A DNA stretch of 64,000 nucleotides from DATJLY01 sp035604195 (GCA_035604195.1 DATNIY010000110.1:1-64000); one strand, 5' to 3'; shown: positions 40,773 to 51,625, numbered from the stretch's first letter. Notes: generated by a model not told the origin, from the sequence alone. Numbers and translations are program-made.

Positions 40773-41960
40773 TCATGGTGTGCTGCCGCGCAGCGACGCC
40801 GGGTGCCCGGCCAGCTTGAGCGACCCCACTTGCATGAGCCTGCCGCCCTGTAGCCGTAGGATGCTGATGTCGCCGTCGACGAAATTGCCGACGTAGAGAT
40901 AGCGGCCGTCCGGGCTGAAGGCGATGCCTTCGGCGAGCTTGCCGACATCGGTCTCGGCGATCTTTCGCACCTTCTTGCCGTCGACCCGCAACAGCGCGAC
41001 GAAGGAGTGCTCGTGGGAAAAGAAAGCGCCTTTGGGCACGCCGGCGCTGCCGTTGAGAACGAGCGAGGCGGCATATCCCCCTGCCGGGCTCATGGCGAGG
41101 CCCTTCGGTCCGTCGCCCACGACCACCTGGTCGATGACGCGTGGCGGATCGGCCTCCATGTCGATGATGGCGGCGGTGTCGATCTGGCCGTCGGACTGCC
41201 CGCCGCCGCCATTGTTGTTAACGATGGCAAGCTTGCCGTCGGGCGTGATCTGAACATTGTCGGGCCAAAGCCCGGTGGCCATGTCGTAGTTCGCATAGCG
41301 CACCTTGTCGCCGTCGACGGCGAGGAGCGCGACCGTGTTGGCGGCTGCTTTGGCGACGAGCGCGCGCTTGCCGTCGGGGGCTATGGCGACGGCGACGGGC
41401 CGCTGGCCGGCCGCGCCGGCGGGTCCGACCGCAACGGTGTCCGTGACCGTGACCTCCTTGCCGTTGATGGCGAGCACGGACACCGTATCGTCGTCGGCGT
41501 TGGCGACGAGCGCCATGGTGCCGGCGCGGTTGATGGCCATGCCCGAGGGCTGCTTGCCGAGGTGCAAGGTCGCAATGAGCGCGGGCGGTGAGGCGGTGAG
41601 GTCGATGACGAAGAGCTTGTCGTCGGCAACGCCCTTCCAGCTCTCGCCGTCCTCGACCCAGTCGAGCGCGTTAGCGACCAGCGCCAGATGCTGATCGGGC
41701 GTGATCGCGAGGTTGGTGGGCGGCCCGGCGATGGAGTTCATCAAGGGCAAATTGGCGACGATGCGCGGCTTGGCGCGAATGGCGATGTCGATGATCGACA
41801 CCGTGTCCTTGCCCGGCGGCTGCGCGACCCGCGCGCCTGACGGTTCGAAGGCGATCTTCTCGTCATTGCCGGAGATCAGGAGCTGCGCCCGGCCCGCGCC
41901 GGGCAGCAGCAGCAATGCAGGGAATGTCGCAATCAGCGCGCGCTTGAGCGACCCCCTCAT
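40773..41960 (-). CDS. Exported YncE-like beta-propeller protein
   Basis: The 395-residue protein begins with a signal peptide (LIATFPALLLLPGAGRAQ) and contains repeated blades such as LVANADDDTVSVLAINGKEV, VAIAPDGKRALVAKAAANTV and FSPDGRYLYVGNFVDGDIS, the YVTN/lactonase-like propeller. Such proteins are periplasmic binding or scaffold proteins, and some bind metals or DNA. No enzymatic residues can be assigned. GGAGG lies 5 bases before the ATG. Confidence 0.85.
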   Translation of the reverse strand: MRGSLKRALIATFPALLLLPGAGRAQLLISGNDEKIAFEPSGARVAQPPGKDTVSIIDIAIRAKPRIVANLPLMNSIAGPPTNLAITPDQHLALVANALDWVEDGESWKGVADDKLFVIDLTASPPALIATLHLGKQPSGMAINRAGTMALVANADDDTVSVLAINGKEVTVTDTVAVGPAGAAGQRPVAVAIAPDGKRALVAKAAANTVALLAVDGDKVRYANYDMATGLWPDNVQITPDGKLAIVNNNGGGGQSDGQIDTAAIIDMEADPPRVIDQVVVGDGPKGLAMSPAGGYAASLVLNGSAGVPKGAFFSHEHSFVALLRVDGKKVRKIAETDVGKLAEGIAFSPDGRYLYVGNFVDGDISILRLQGGRLMQVGSLKLAGHPASLRGSTP

Positions 41961-42064
41961 TTCACCCTCCCCGTCCTCCGCTCTTCGGGCAATCTGCCAT
42001 GTCCCCGGAGAAAGTGCACCCGCCGCGCTTCGGCCGGTTTGACGGAAGGGCGCCGCTCCCTAAG

Positions 42065-42418
42065 ATGCACGCCATGCCGCCGCGCAAGAACCCGCTCGCT
42101 CTCAATCCCTTGCAGCTCCGCACCCTCACCCTGCTGCAGGCCTTGGCGCGCCTGCCCGGTCATGGGCGGCCGGCCGCAAGCGACGGCGAAATCCTGGTCG
42201 AGGATCTACCCCAGCCCCATGGCGATCATTTCCACCTCGGCGACGCGGTGGTGCGGTCGCGCGACGCGACGGGTCTCGCCAATGTGGCGGCTTGGGCGGC
42301 CTTGGAGCGCAAGGGGCTGATCAAGTCGATGTTCCCGCATGCCGCGGTGCTGACGCCGGCCGGCCTCGCCTATGACACCGGCCTCGCCGACATGATCCTG
42401 CACCGCGGGAACCACTGA
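42065..42418 (+). CDS. Conserved hypothetical protein (117 aa)
   Basis: I do not recognise a named family. The soluble sequence has a helical first part (NPLQLRTLTLLQALARLPG), a His-rich turn (EDLPQPHGDHFHLGDAVV) and LANVAAWAALERKGLIKSMF, which looks like a winged-helix-type third helix. A small DNA-binding or metal-binding protein is possible. Two starts, ATG 42065 and ATG 42074, are nine bases apart without a clear ribosome-binding site. It is convergent with the HAD gene (11 bases between stops). Confidence 0.65.
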   Translation: MHAMPPRKNPLALNPLQLRTLTLLQALARLPGHGRPAASDGEILVEDLPQPHGDHFHLGDAVVRSRDATGLANVAAWAALERKGLIKSMFPHAAVLTPAGLAYDTGLADMILHRGNH

Positions 42419-42429
42419 GCGGCGCCGCT

Positions 42430-43305
42430 CTACCAGGCGAGTTGCGGCAGCACCGCAATCGGCGCGACGTGGCTGTCGGCGATCGCCGCGGCCAGCTTTT
42501 CGGGATCCGGCCGCTCGCCCGGGCGCAGGGCCAACTCCTCGGCATGGATGCCGGAAGTCACCAGCACGCTGTCGATGCCGGCGTTGCGCGCCCCGGCGAT
42601 GTCGGTGCGCAGGCTGTCGCCCAAGGCCAGGATGCGGCGCCGGTCGGCAACGCCCAAGAGCGCGAAGCAGGTGGCATAGACCGAAAGATAGGGCTTGCCG
42701 TGCCAGCGCACACGGCCGCCAAGCTCCTCGTAGCGCTGTGCCAGCGCGCCGGCGCAGAGCATGCGCCGCCCGCGGTGCATGACGACAAGATCGGCGTTGG
42801 CGCAGACCATCGGCAAGTCGCGCGCCTGCGCTTCCCGCAGTACCGCCTCATAGCCGTCGGTCGTCGTATCCCAGCCCCACGGGCCGGTATTGAGCACGAA
42901 CTCCGCCGCGGCGACGCTGTCGACGCGGACCAGATCATCGATCCCCGCGGTCACGCCGTCATCGCGCGGCGGACCGATGTGAAAGCAGCGCCGGCCGAGC
43001 GCGGCATAAAAGGCGTCGTCGCGGCGGCGCAAATGTTGCCACACCTCCTCGCCCGAGGAGTGGACGGCGTCGTAGAGGGCTCGGGGGATGCCGATTTCCG
43101 CCATGCGCTCGGCCACGGGATCGGCGCGCCGCGGCGCATTCGACAGCACGACGACGCGCTTTCCCGCTTGCTTCAGGCGCTCGAGCGCATCGAGCACGCC
43201 GGGATAGGGCCGGATGCCGTCATGCAGCACGCCCCAGACATCGATGATGAAGCCGTCATAGGATGGGGCGACCGCACCGACGCCCGCGAGGATAGGAATG
43301 CTCAT
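42430..43305 (-). CDS. HAD-superfamily class IIA hydrolase (TIGR01459 type)
   Basis: This 291-residue HAD phosphatase has motif I DVWGVLHDG, motif II VVVLSNAPRRADPV, the class IIA cap domain (about 80-190), motif III Lys in WHGKPYLSVY and motif IV LALGDSLRTDIAGARNAG. The first Asp of motif I and the GDS-x3-D motif IV are intact, so it should be an active phosphatase of small phosphometabolites. It resembles the alphaproteobacterial TIGR01459 subgroup of NagD-like proteins. It is divergent from the helicase gene by 86 bases. Confidence 0.88.
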   Translation of the reverse strand: MSIPILAGVGAVAPSYDGFIIDVWGVLHDGIRPYPGVLDALERLKQAGKRVVVLSNAPRRADPVAERMAEIGIPRALYDAVHSSGEEVWQHLRRRDDAFYAALGRRCFHIGPPRDDGVTAGIDDLVRVDSVAAAEFVLNTGPWGWDTTTDGYEAVLREAQARDLPMVCANADLVVMHRGRRMLCAGALAQRYEELGGRVRWHGKPYLSVYATCFALLGVADRRRILALGDSLRTDIAGARNAGIDSVLVTSGIHAEELALRPGERPDPEKLAAAIADSHVAPIAVLPQLAW

Positions 43306-43391
43306 CCGGCGCCGACGCTAGCCGATGCGCAGCGCCTGCGGCAAGAGGCGGAAGCCGTGACCTGGCGCGGCAATCCGGCTATAGGAAGCGG

Positions 43392-46130
43392 GTGCGCGCC
43401 TCGCAGAATTCGCCGACCGTCCCGGCGCTCCCGGCCGCACCGGCGCTCGTCGCCGGCGTGTCGGAGGCGGCGTGGCTCTCCGGCGACGGCGAGATCGCGC
43501 TGTTGCCGCCGAGCGAGGCGGGACGGCGGGCGCGGGCTCAAGCGCCGTTGCTCTGTCACGCCCGCGCCACGGCGCGGCGCCTGGGCGTGCTGCCGTTCCC
43601 CGCTTTCGATCTGCTGGAGCTTTTCGCCTTCGTCCGGCCGGCGCAGTTCTGTCTGCCGACCCCGCGCGGCCTCGCTTCTGCGCTCGGCCTGCCGGCGCCG
43701 CGCCATGGCCTCGGCGCCGCCGCGGCGACGCTCGTCGCAGCCGCGCACGCGCTTCTCGCCGAGCTTTTCGCCAGCCAATCCGATGACGATGCCCGCGCCA
43801 TCGCACTCGCCATGGAGCGCGGCGGTTGGAGCTGGGGACCGGCGGTGCTGGCGGCGCTCGGCGCGGCGCCGTCGGACAGCGCGGCGCCGGCGGGCATGGC
43901 GCAGTGGCGCCGGCTGCCCGAATGGGCCGAGTTGGCGCCGCCGCCGCCGCCGGGCAACATCCCGGTCGAGGAAAGCGAGGCGCGCCGGCGGCTCGCGGAG
44001 CTGTTGGGCGCGGATGCCGAGGCGCGCCCGCAGCAGGCCGATTATGCCGCGGCGGTGAGCGCCGCCTTCCGGCCGCGCGAGGTGCCGGACGAGCCGCGCC
44101 TGGTTCTGGCCGAGGCCGGCACCGGCGTCGGCAAGACCTTGGGCTACATCGCGCCGGCGAGTCTCTGGGCCGAGAAGAACCAAGGCGCGGTCTGGGTTTC
44201 GACCTACACCCGCAATCTTCAGCACCAGATCACCGGCGAGCTTGACCGGCTCTATCCCGATCCCGCGGTGAAGGAGCGCCGTGTGGTGCTGCGCAAGGGG
44301 CGCGAGAACTATGTCTGTCTCCTCAATTTCGAGGAAGGGGTGGCGGGCCTGCCGCTCCGGCCGCAGGACGCCGTGCCGCTGGGCCTCATGGCGCGCTGGA
44401 TCGGCGCGACGCGCGATGGCGACATGGTCGGCGGCGATTTTCCGGGCTGGCTGCCCGAGGTGATCGGACGCGGCCAGTCCTTGGCGCTGGCCGATCGGCG
44501 CGGCGAGTGCATCCACAGCGCCTGCCCGCATTATCACCGCTGCTTCATCGAGAAGAGCGTGCGCCGCGCCCGCAGGGCCCGCATCGTCGTCGCCAACCAC
44601 GCGCTCGTGATGGTCCAGGCGGCGCTGGGCGGGCTCGACGACAGCAACCTGCCGACACGCTACGTCTTCGATGAAGGTCATCACGTCTTCGACGCCGCCG
44701 ACAATGCCTTCTCGCTGGCGCTCACCGGGCGCGAGGGGGCGGAGCTGCGGCGCTGGCTCATCGGCGCCGAGGAGCGGGGACGCTCGCGCGCCCGCGGCTT
44801 GCGCCGCCGGCTCGAAGATCTCGTGCTCGGCGATGAGACCGCCGAGCGTGCGCTCGCCGCGGCCATCGTGGCGGCGCGCGTGCTGCCCGGCGAGGGCTGG
44901 CTCGCCCGCGTCGGCGACGGCCGGCCGCAGGCGGGCGCCGAGGCGCTGCTGGCGCTGGTGCGGCAACAGGTATTGGCGCGCGCGCCGGGGCACGAGCATG
45001 GCTACAGCCTCGAGACCGAATTGCGGCCGGCGAGCGAGGGTCTCGCGGCGGCGGCGCGCGAGCTTGCCAAGCGCCTCATGGCGCTCGAAGCGCCGCTCAA
45101 GATACTGGCGGACCGCTTGGCGCGCCGGCTCGAGGACGAAGCCGCCGAACTCGACACGGCCACGCGGTTGCGCATCGAAGCGGCGGTGCGCGGGCTCACG
45201 CGGCGCGGCGCCATCGAGATCGGTGGCTGGCGGCGCATGCTCGAGGAGATCGAGAAACCGGTCGCGCCCGATTTCGTCGATTGGCTCGCCGTCGAGCGCA
45301 GCGACGGGCATGAAAGCGACATCGGCATGTTTCGCCATTGGGTCGATCCGACGAAGCCCTTCGCCGAATTCGTGGCGAAGCCGGCGCATGGCGTGTTGCT
45401 CACCTCGGCGACGCTCACCGACGGCAGCGGCGATGCGCTCGCGGATTGGGCGGCGGCCGAGGCGCGCACCGGCGCGCGCCATCTCCGCTCGAAGGCGCTG
45501 CGCGCCCGCGTGCCGTCGCCGTTCGATTATGCGGCGCAGACCCGCGCCTTCATCGTCACCGATCTGAAGCGCGACGAGGTGCGGCAAGTTGCGGCGGCCT
45601 ATCGCGAGCTCATTCGCGCTTCGGGCGGCGGCGCGCTCGGCCTCTTCACCGCGATCTCGCGGCTCAAGGCGGTGCACGGGCTGATCGCGGCGGCGCTCGA
45701 GGCGGAGGGATTGCCGCTCCTGGCGCAGCATGTCGACGGCATGGACACGGCGACGCTGGTCGACATCTTCCGCGCCGAGGAGGATGCATCGCTGTTGGGC
45801 ACCGATGCGGTGCGCGACGGCGTCGATGTACCGGGACGGTCGCTCCGCCTCATCGTCTTCGACCGCGTGCCCTGGCCGCGGCCCGACATCCTGCACAAGG
45901 CGCGGCGCGCGGCCTTCGGCGGCGCGCGTTATGACGACAGCCTGACGCGCTTGCGGCTGCGCCAGGCCTTCGGGCGGCTGGTGCGGCGGGCCGATGATTG
46001 CGGCGTCTTCGTGCTGCTCGACAAGGCGATGCCGTCGCGTCTCTTGGGCGCCTTCCCCGAAGGCGTTGCGGTCGAGCGCGTCGGCCTTGCCGAGGCGGTC
46101 GAGCGCACCAAGGCCTTTCTCGCACGATGA
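43392..46130 (+). CDS. ATP-dependent DNA helicase, DinG/XPD-like
   Basis: This 912-residue superfamily 2 helicase has Walker A LAEAGTGVGKTLGYIAPA, Walker B VFDEGHH (DEGH in place of DEAH), and four cysteines of an XPD-type [4Fe-4S] domain in YVCLLNF, GECIHSACPHY and HRCFIE. The C-terminal motor domain contains LLTSATLTDGSGDAL and LRLRQAFGRLVRRADD (motif VI). It probably unwinds DNA or DNA-RNA hybrids in repair. The N-terminal 180 residues precede the motor and look poorly conserved. It starts at GTG 43392 with AGGA 6 bases upstream. The stop overlaps the first chromate transporter gene as ATGA. Confidence 0.9.
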   Translation: MRASQNSPTVPALPAAPALVAGVSEAAWLSGDGEIALLPPSEAGRRARAQAPLLCHARATARRLGVLPFPAFDLLELFAFVRPAQFCLPTPRGLASALGLPAPRHGLGAAAATLVAAAHALLAELFASQSDDDARAIALAMERGGWSWGPAVLAALGAAPSDSAAPAGMAQWRRLPEWAELAPPPPPGNIPVEESEARRRLAELLGADAEARPQQADYAAAVSAAFRPREVPDEPRLVLAEAGTGVGKTLGYIAPASLWAEKNQGAVWVSTYTRNLQHQITGELDRLYPDPAVKERRVVLRKGRENYVCLLNFEEGVAGLPLRPQDAVPLGLMARWIGATRDGDMVGGDFPGWLPEVIGRGQSLALADRRGECIHSACPHYHRCFIEKSVRRARRARIVVANHALVMVQAALGGLDDSNLPTRYVFDEGHHVFDAADNAFSLALTGREGAELRRWLIGAEERGRSRARGLRRRLEDLVLGDETAERALAAAIVAARVLPGEGWLARVGDGRPQAGAEALLALVRQQVLARAPGHEHGYSLETELRPASEGLAAAARELAKRLMALEAPLKILADRLARRLEDEAAELDTATRLRIEAAVRGLTRRGAIEIGGWRRMLEEIEKPVAPDFVDWLAVERSDGHESDIGMFRHWVDPTKPFAEFVAKPAHGVLLTSATLTDGSGDALADWAAAEARTGARHLRSKALRARVPSPFDYAAQTRAFIVTDLKRDEVRQVAAAYRELIRASGGGALGLFTAISRLKAVHGLIAAALEAEGLPLLAQHVDGMDTATLVDIFRAEEDASLLGTDAVRDGVDVPGRSLRLIVFDRVPWPRPDILHKARRAAFGGARYDDSLTRLRLRQAFGRLVRRADDCGVFVLLDKAMPSRLLGAFPEGVAVERVGLAEAVERTKAFLAR

Positions 46131-46711
46131 AGCTGCCCGATCTGTCCGACGTTCACCCGGTCGCCGAGCCGCCCGAGGTAACGCTCGGCGGTCTCTATCT
46201 CGCGTTCATGCAAGTGGGCCTCTCCGGCTTCGGCGGCGCGCTCGCCTGGACGCGGCGCAAATTCGTCGAGCAGCGGCGCTGGCTTTCGGACGAAGAATTC
46301 GCCGAGGCGCTGAGCCTGTGCCAGTTCCTGCCGGGTCCGAACGTCATCAATCTCGCGGTCTTCATCGGATTGCGCTTCCAGGACACGATCGGCGCGGCCG
46401 TCGCGGTGGCCGGCGTGGTGCTGGTGCCCTTCGTGGTCGTCGTCGCGCTGGGCGCGCTTTATACGCAATTCGGCCAGATCGAGATGATTCATGGTGCGCT
46501 CGCCGGCATTTCCGCGGCCGCGGCTGGCCTCATCGTCTCGATGGGCTTGAAGATGGCGATGCTCTATCGCAAGCGCCGGCCGGCGCTGATCTTCGGCGCC
46601 CTCGCGTTCGTCGGCGTGGGGCTGGTGCAGTGGCCCCTGCCCCTGGTGCTGGCGTGTCTGGCACCGACGAGCGTCGGTGTCGCCTGGCTCGCCTGGCGGC
46701 GGCGGCGATGA
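46127..46711 (+). CDS. Chromate transporter, first half-size subunit
   Basis: This 194-residue CHR-family membrane protein contains LYLAFMQVGLSGFGGALAW, then the motif LSLCQFLPGPNVINLAVFIG (family PGP-x-N signature) and several hydrophobic segments. Half-size ChrA proteins work as pairs of opposite membrane orientation to export chromate or a related anion with sulfate as possible counter-substrate. Its ATG overlaps the helicase stop by 4 bases and its stop overlaps the next ATG by 4 bases, so all three genes are coupled. Confidence 0.9.
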   Translation: MKLPDLSDVHPVAEPPEVTLGGLYLAFMQVGLSGFGGALAWTRRKFVEQRRWLSDEEFAEALSLCQFLPGPNVINLAVFIGLRFQDTIGAAVAVAGVVLVPFVVVVALGALYTQFGQIEMIHGALAGISAAAAGLIVSMGLKMAMLYRKRRPALIFGALAFVGVGLVQWPLPLVLACLAPTSVGVAWLAWRRRR

Positions 46712-47238
46712 AGGCAAGCTCGGCCTGGCTGCTCATCACGGCGCAGTTCGCCTTGCTGTCGCTCTTGTCGTTCGGCGGCATCAACACGGTGTTGCCGGAA
46801 GTGCATCGCTTCGTCGTCGATGTGCATGGCTGGCTCAGCGATAGCGAGTTCGCCGATCTCTTCGCCATCGCCCAGGCGGCGCCGGGGCCGAACTTTCTCA
46901 TCGCCAGCCTGATCGGCTGGCAGGTCGCGGGGCTGTTGGGCGCGGTCGGCGCGGCGCTCGGCATTTGCGGGCCCCCCTGCATCCTGACCTTTTTCATGGC
47001 GCGGCTGTGGCAGCGCTTCCATGGTTCGATGTGGCGGCGCGCGCTCCAGGACGGCTTGGCGCCGCTCACCGTCGGATTGGTGCTGGCGACCGGCTATGTG
47101 CTGAGCCGCGCCGCCATCCATGGCTGGGTCACCGGCGCGATCACCGCTGCGACGGTGGCGCTCACGCTGGCGACGCGGGTGCATCCGCTATGGCTCTTTG
47201 CCGTCGCCGGTGTGCTCGGAATCTTCGGCCTCGCCTGA
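46708..47238 (+). CDS. Chromate transporter, second half-size subunit
   Basis: This 176-residue CHR-family partner of the preceding gene has LLSLLSFGGINTVLPEVHR and FAIAQAAPGPNFLIASLIGW with the family PGPN motif. Together the pair corresponds to one full-length ChrA. It starts at ATG 46708 in ATGA overlap with the first subunit. No chrB or other chromate-resistance gene is adjacent, so physiological anion export other than chromate is possible. Confidence 0.9.
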   Translation: MKASSAWLLITAQFALLSLLSFGGINTVLPEVHRFVVDVHGWLSDSEFADLFAIAQAAPGPNFLIASLIGWQVAGLLGAVGAALGICGPPCILTFFMARLWQRFHGSMWRRALQDGLAPLTVGLVLATGYVLSRAAIHGWVTGAITAATVALTLATRVHPLWLFAVAGVLGIFGLA

Positions 47239-47339
47239 CCGCCGGCCGGGCCGCCATGCAGAAATGACGGTTCAAGCCCCGGCGCGGTTGCGCTAGCACC
47301 AAGCGCCGCAAATCGACCTCAGCGAAGGGGAAGTCCTGC

Positions 47340-48869
47340 TTGTCCGAGCCTGCGTCCGCCCCGGGCCAAACCACCGTGCCGGCAGCCGCGTTCTGGGCGA
47401 GCCGGTCGAGCCGGCCCTGGGTCTTCGCCGCGACGCTCGCCACCATGTTCATGGTCGCGATCGAGGCGACGATCGTGGCGACGGCGATGCCGACCATCGT
47501 CGGGCAACTCGGGGGGTTCGATCTCTTCAGCTGGGTCTTCACCGCCTATTTGATGACTCAGGCCGTCACCATTCCGATCTATGGGCGGCTCGCCGATCTT
47601 TACGGGCGCAAGCGCGTGCTCTACGTCGGCACCATCTTCTTCCTGCTCGGCTCGGTGCTCTGCGGCTTCGCTTGGAGCATGACGGCGCTTATCGGGTTTC
47701 GCGTGATGCAGGGCGTCGGCGCGGGCGCGCTGCTGCCGGTGTCGATGACCCTCGTCGGCGATCTCTATGCGCCGGCGGAGCGCGCGCGCATCCAGGGGCT
47801 GCTGTCGGGCACCTGGGGCGCCGCCGCGATTCTGGGACCCTTGCTCGGCGCCTTCCTGGTCACGCATCTGAGCTGGCCCGCAGTGTTCTGGGTGAATGTG
47901 CCGATCGGCATCGTCGCCGGCAGCTTGATTGCGCTGACCTTGCACGAGCGCGTGCAGGAGCGGCAGCATCGGATCGATTATCTGGGCTCGCTGCTGCTGG
48001 CGCTCGGCACCGGTCTGCTGATGTTCGTCCTGGTGCAGGGCTCGCGGCTGAACCTGGCGCTCGATCTTGCGCTCACCGCGGCGGCGGCCCTCGCGCTCGC
48101 CCTCTTCCTCATCCAGGAAATGCGGGCGCCGGAGCCGATGCTGCCGCTCGATCTGTTTCGCAACCGCATCCTCGCCGGCGGCATGATCGTGAATTTCGGC
48201 ACCGGCGCGGTGGTCATGGGCACGACGGCGTTTCTTCCGGCCTATATCCAGGGGGTGATGGGGCGGAGCGCGCTGGCTGCGGGGCTGGCGCTGATGGGGA
48301 TGTCGGCGAGCTGGTCATGCGGCAGCGCGCTTGCCGGTCCGACCATGCTGCGGACCTCCTATCGCTTTACCGCAACCCTGGGCGGCGCGGTGCTCATCGC
48401 CGGAAGCCTCATTCTCATCGCGCTCGATCCCGAGCGCGGCGCGCTGTGGGCCGGCGCGGGGGCCGTCGTCAGCGGCCTCGGCATGGGTCTCGTCAGCAAC
48501 AGCTTCCTGGTTTCGATTCAATCGAGCGTCGAATGGCACCGGCGCGGCGTCGCGACCTCGACCGCCGTCTTCATGCGCATGACCGGGCAGGGGGTGGGAA
48601 CCGCGGTGTTCGGCGGCATCCTCAACGCCGGCCTGGCGGGCGATCTCGCGGGCGGCGGCCGATTCGTCGACCGCATCCTCGATCCGACGCTCCGGCAATC
48701 GCTGCCGGCGGCGCAAATCGCGACCGTGATGCGCGACTTCGCCCAGGCGCTGCACAACGTCTATCTGATCGGCGGGTTTGTCGCGCTGGTCATTCTCGCG
48801 GCGGCGCTCCTGCTGCCCGCCGGCTTGAGTCCCGTGCGCCCGGCGCGTTCGACGCGCTCGCCAAGTTGA
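47340..48869 (+). CDS. MFS drug efflux transporter, DHA2 (EmrB/QacA) family
   Basis: This 509-residue, 14-helix transporter has motif A in GRLADLYGRKRVLYVGTIFF, motif C-like GAAAILGPLLGAFLVTHLSW and the DHA2 opening VAIEATIVATAMPTIVGQLG with the conserved acidic residue in helix 1. It probably exports lipophilic cations or other drugs with protons. It starts at TTG 47340 with GGGGAAG 6 bases upstream. There is no adjacent membrane-fusion (EmrA) gene, and the regulator is not evident. Confidence 0.9.
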   Translation: MSEPASAPGQTTVPAAAFWASRSSRPWVFAATLATMFMVAIEATIVATAMPTIVGQLGGFDLFSWVFTAYLMTQAVTIPIYGRLADLYGRKRVLYVGTIFFLLGSVLCGFAWSMTALIGFRVMQGVGAGALLPVSMTLVGDLYAPAERARIQGLLSGTWGAAAILGPLLGAFLVTHLSWPAVFWVNVPIGIVAGSLIALTLHERVQERQHRIDYLGSLLLALGTGLLMFVLVQGSRLNLALDLALTAAAALALALFLIQEMRAPEPMLPLDLFRNRILAGGMIVNFGTGAVVMGTTAFLPAYIQGVMGRSALAAGLALMGMSASWSCGSALAGPTMLRTSYRFTATLGGAVLIAGSLILIALDPERGALWAGAGAVVSGLGMGLVSNSFLVSIQSSVEWHRRGVATSTAVFMRMTGQGVGTAVFGGILNAGLAGDLAGGGRFVDRILDPTLRQSLPAAQIATVMRDFAQALHNVYLIGGFVALVILAAALLLPAGLSPVRPARSTRSPS

Positions 48870-48946
48870 CCGGCGGGCCCCGAACCGGCATTGTGGCGCG
48901 CGCGCTGCCGCACCTTCGGCGAAACTCCCGCAACGAGGAAGCTGCC

Positions 48947-49354
48947 GTGATCGATCCTCCTGCCGCCCTGATTTACACCATGGTGCTGGTCTCCGCCGCC
49001 GACACCGCGATGAGCAACGCCGAGTTGCAGATCATCGGCGACATCGTCAACCATTTGCCGGTCTTCAAGAACTACGACAAGACCAAGCGCTTGACGCAGG
49101 ATCTCAGGGACTGTGCCACCTTGTTCGCCAAGGAGGAGGGCCTGGAGCAGACACTCCATGCGATCAAGGCGGCGCTGCCGCCGAAGCTGCGCGAAACCGC
49201 CTACGCGCTCGCTTGCGACGTGGCGGCGGCGGACGGCGAGACCAGCCAGGAGGAACTCCGGCTCCTCGAGCTGTTGCGGCACCGCCTCGGCATCGACCGC
49301 CTTACTGCGGCCGCGATCGAGCGCGGCGCGCGGGCGCGCTTCACGCGGGTGTGA
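48947..49354 (+). CDS. TerB-like (tellurite resistance) domain protein
   Basis: This 135-residue all-helical cytoplasmic protein has LIYTMVLVSAADTAMSNAEL and ALACDVAAADGETSQEELRL, a pair of acidic EF-hand-like turns typical of the TerB/DUF533-type metal-binding fold. The precise role is unknown, and no other ter genes are nearby. GTG 48947 is chosen because GAGGAAG precedes it by 6 bases and the N-terminus matches the fold; the frame is open far upstream over the MFS gene. The stop codon abuts the groEL terminator A-run. Confidence 0.82.
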   Translation: MIDPPAALIYTMVLVSAADTAMSNAELQIIGDIVNHLPVFKNYDKTKRLTQDLRDCATLFAKEEGLEQTLHAIKAALPPKLRETAYALACDVAAADGETSQEELRLLELLRHRLGIDRLTAAAIERGARARFTRV

Positions 49355-49384
49355 AAAAAAAGGGCCGCGGCAATGCCGCGGCCC
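49354..49384 (-). terminator. Rho-independent terminator of groESL
   Basis: On the minus strand GGGCCGCGGC pairs with GCCGCGGCCC around ATT and is followed by eight T (the A-run at 49354-49361). It lies 25 bases after the groEL stop and overlaps the last base of the convergent TerB gene. Confidence 0.85.
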
Positions 49385-49408
49385 GTGCCAATTCGCAATA
49401 CTCGGCGC

Positions 49409-51049
<1,641 letters not shown>

Positions 51050-51062
51050 GATTGCTGTCTCC

Positions 51063-51377
51063 TCACGCCGCCTTGCGCTTGCTGCCGGTGGTCTCGATCA
51101 CGCCGAGAATGTCGCTCTCTTTCATGATGATGAGATCTTTGCCGTCGATCTTGACCTCGGTGCCCGACCACTTGCCGAAGAGCACGCGGTCGCCGGCCTT
51201 GACGTCGAGCGGATGCAACGTGCCGTCCTCGCCACGGGCACCCGGCCCGGCAGCGACGACCTCGCCCTCCATCGGTTTTTCCTTGGCCGTATCCGGGATG
51301 ATGATGCCGCCCGCCGTCTTCTCGTCCTGTTCCAGCCGGCGAATCACGACCCGGTCCTGCAACGGTCTGAATTTCAT
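51063..51377 (-). CDS. groES: Co-chaperonin GroES (10 kDa)
   Basis: This 104-residue GroES begins MKFRPLQDRVVIRRLEQDEK and has the mobile loop KTAGGIIIPDTAKEKPMEGE that docks on GroEL, then the roof loop region GARGEDGTLHPLDVKAGDRV. Length is slightly above the usual 95-97 because of a C-terminal VIETTGSKRKAA extension. It is the first gene of the groESL operon with a 61-base leader to the CIRCE element. Confidence 0.97.
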   Translation of the reverse strand: MKFRPLQDRVVIRRLEQDEKTAGGIIIPDTAKEKPMEGEVVAAGPGARGEDGTLHPLDVKAGDRVLFGKWSGTEVKIDGKDLIIMKESDILGVIETTGSKRKAA

Positions 51378-51438
51378 CGGAAAACCTCCATCTTGAGACG
51401 CTCTCGTGAAATGGGTTGAAGAAACGCGGGCGGGATTG

Positions 51439-51465
51439 TTAGCACTCCCGGCCCGCGAGTGCCAC
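51439..51465. promoter_or_regulatory. CIRCE element (HrcA operator) of groESL
   Basis: TTAGCACTC, then a 9-base spacer, then GAGTGCCAC matches the consensus TTAGCACTC-N9-GAGTGCTAA with two mismatches in the second arm. It lies directly downstream of the -10 box of the groES promoter, so bound HrcA would cover the transcription start. Confidence 0.92.
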
Positions 51466-51466
51466 G

Positions 51467-51495
51467 GAAATAAGAGAAGCCCGCCCTCCTGTCAA
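51467..51495 (-). promoter_or_regulatory. groES promoter
   Basis: On the minus strand TTGACA (51495-51490) is followed after exactly 17 bases by TATTTC (51472-51467). The -35 is perfect and the -10 moderate. No close match to the heat-shock sigma-32 -10 box is seen, so heat control is probably through the adjacent CIRCE. Confidence 0.75.
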
Positions 51496-51625
51496 GGGGT
51501 CTGGCAGCAATCCTCGGAGCAGGCTGCTAATCCATTGATTTTACTAAATTAATCTTGAACTAGCGGGGTTTTCTCGGAGACACTTGTTGGCTCCATTGGG
51601 GCAGAGCAGGGACGCGACCGAGAAG

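Noticed and set aside
43392..47238. Chromate resistance operon
   Set aside because: No chrB, chrF or other dedicated resistance gene accompanies the two CHR half-transporters; function is left as anion export.
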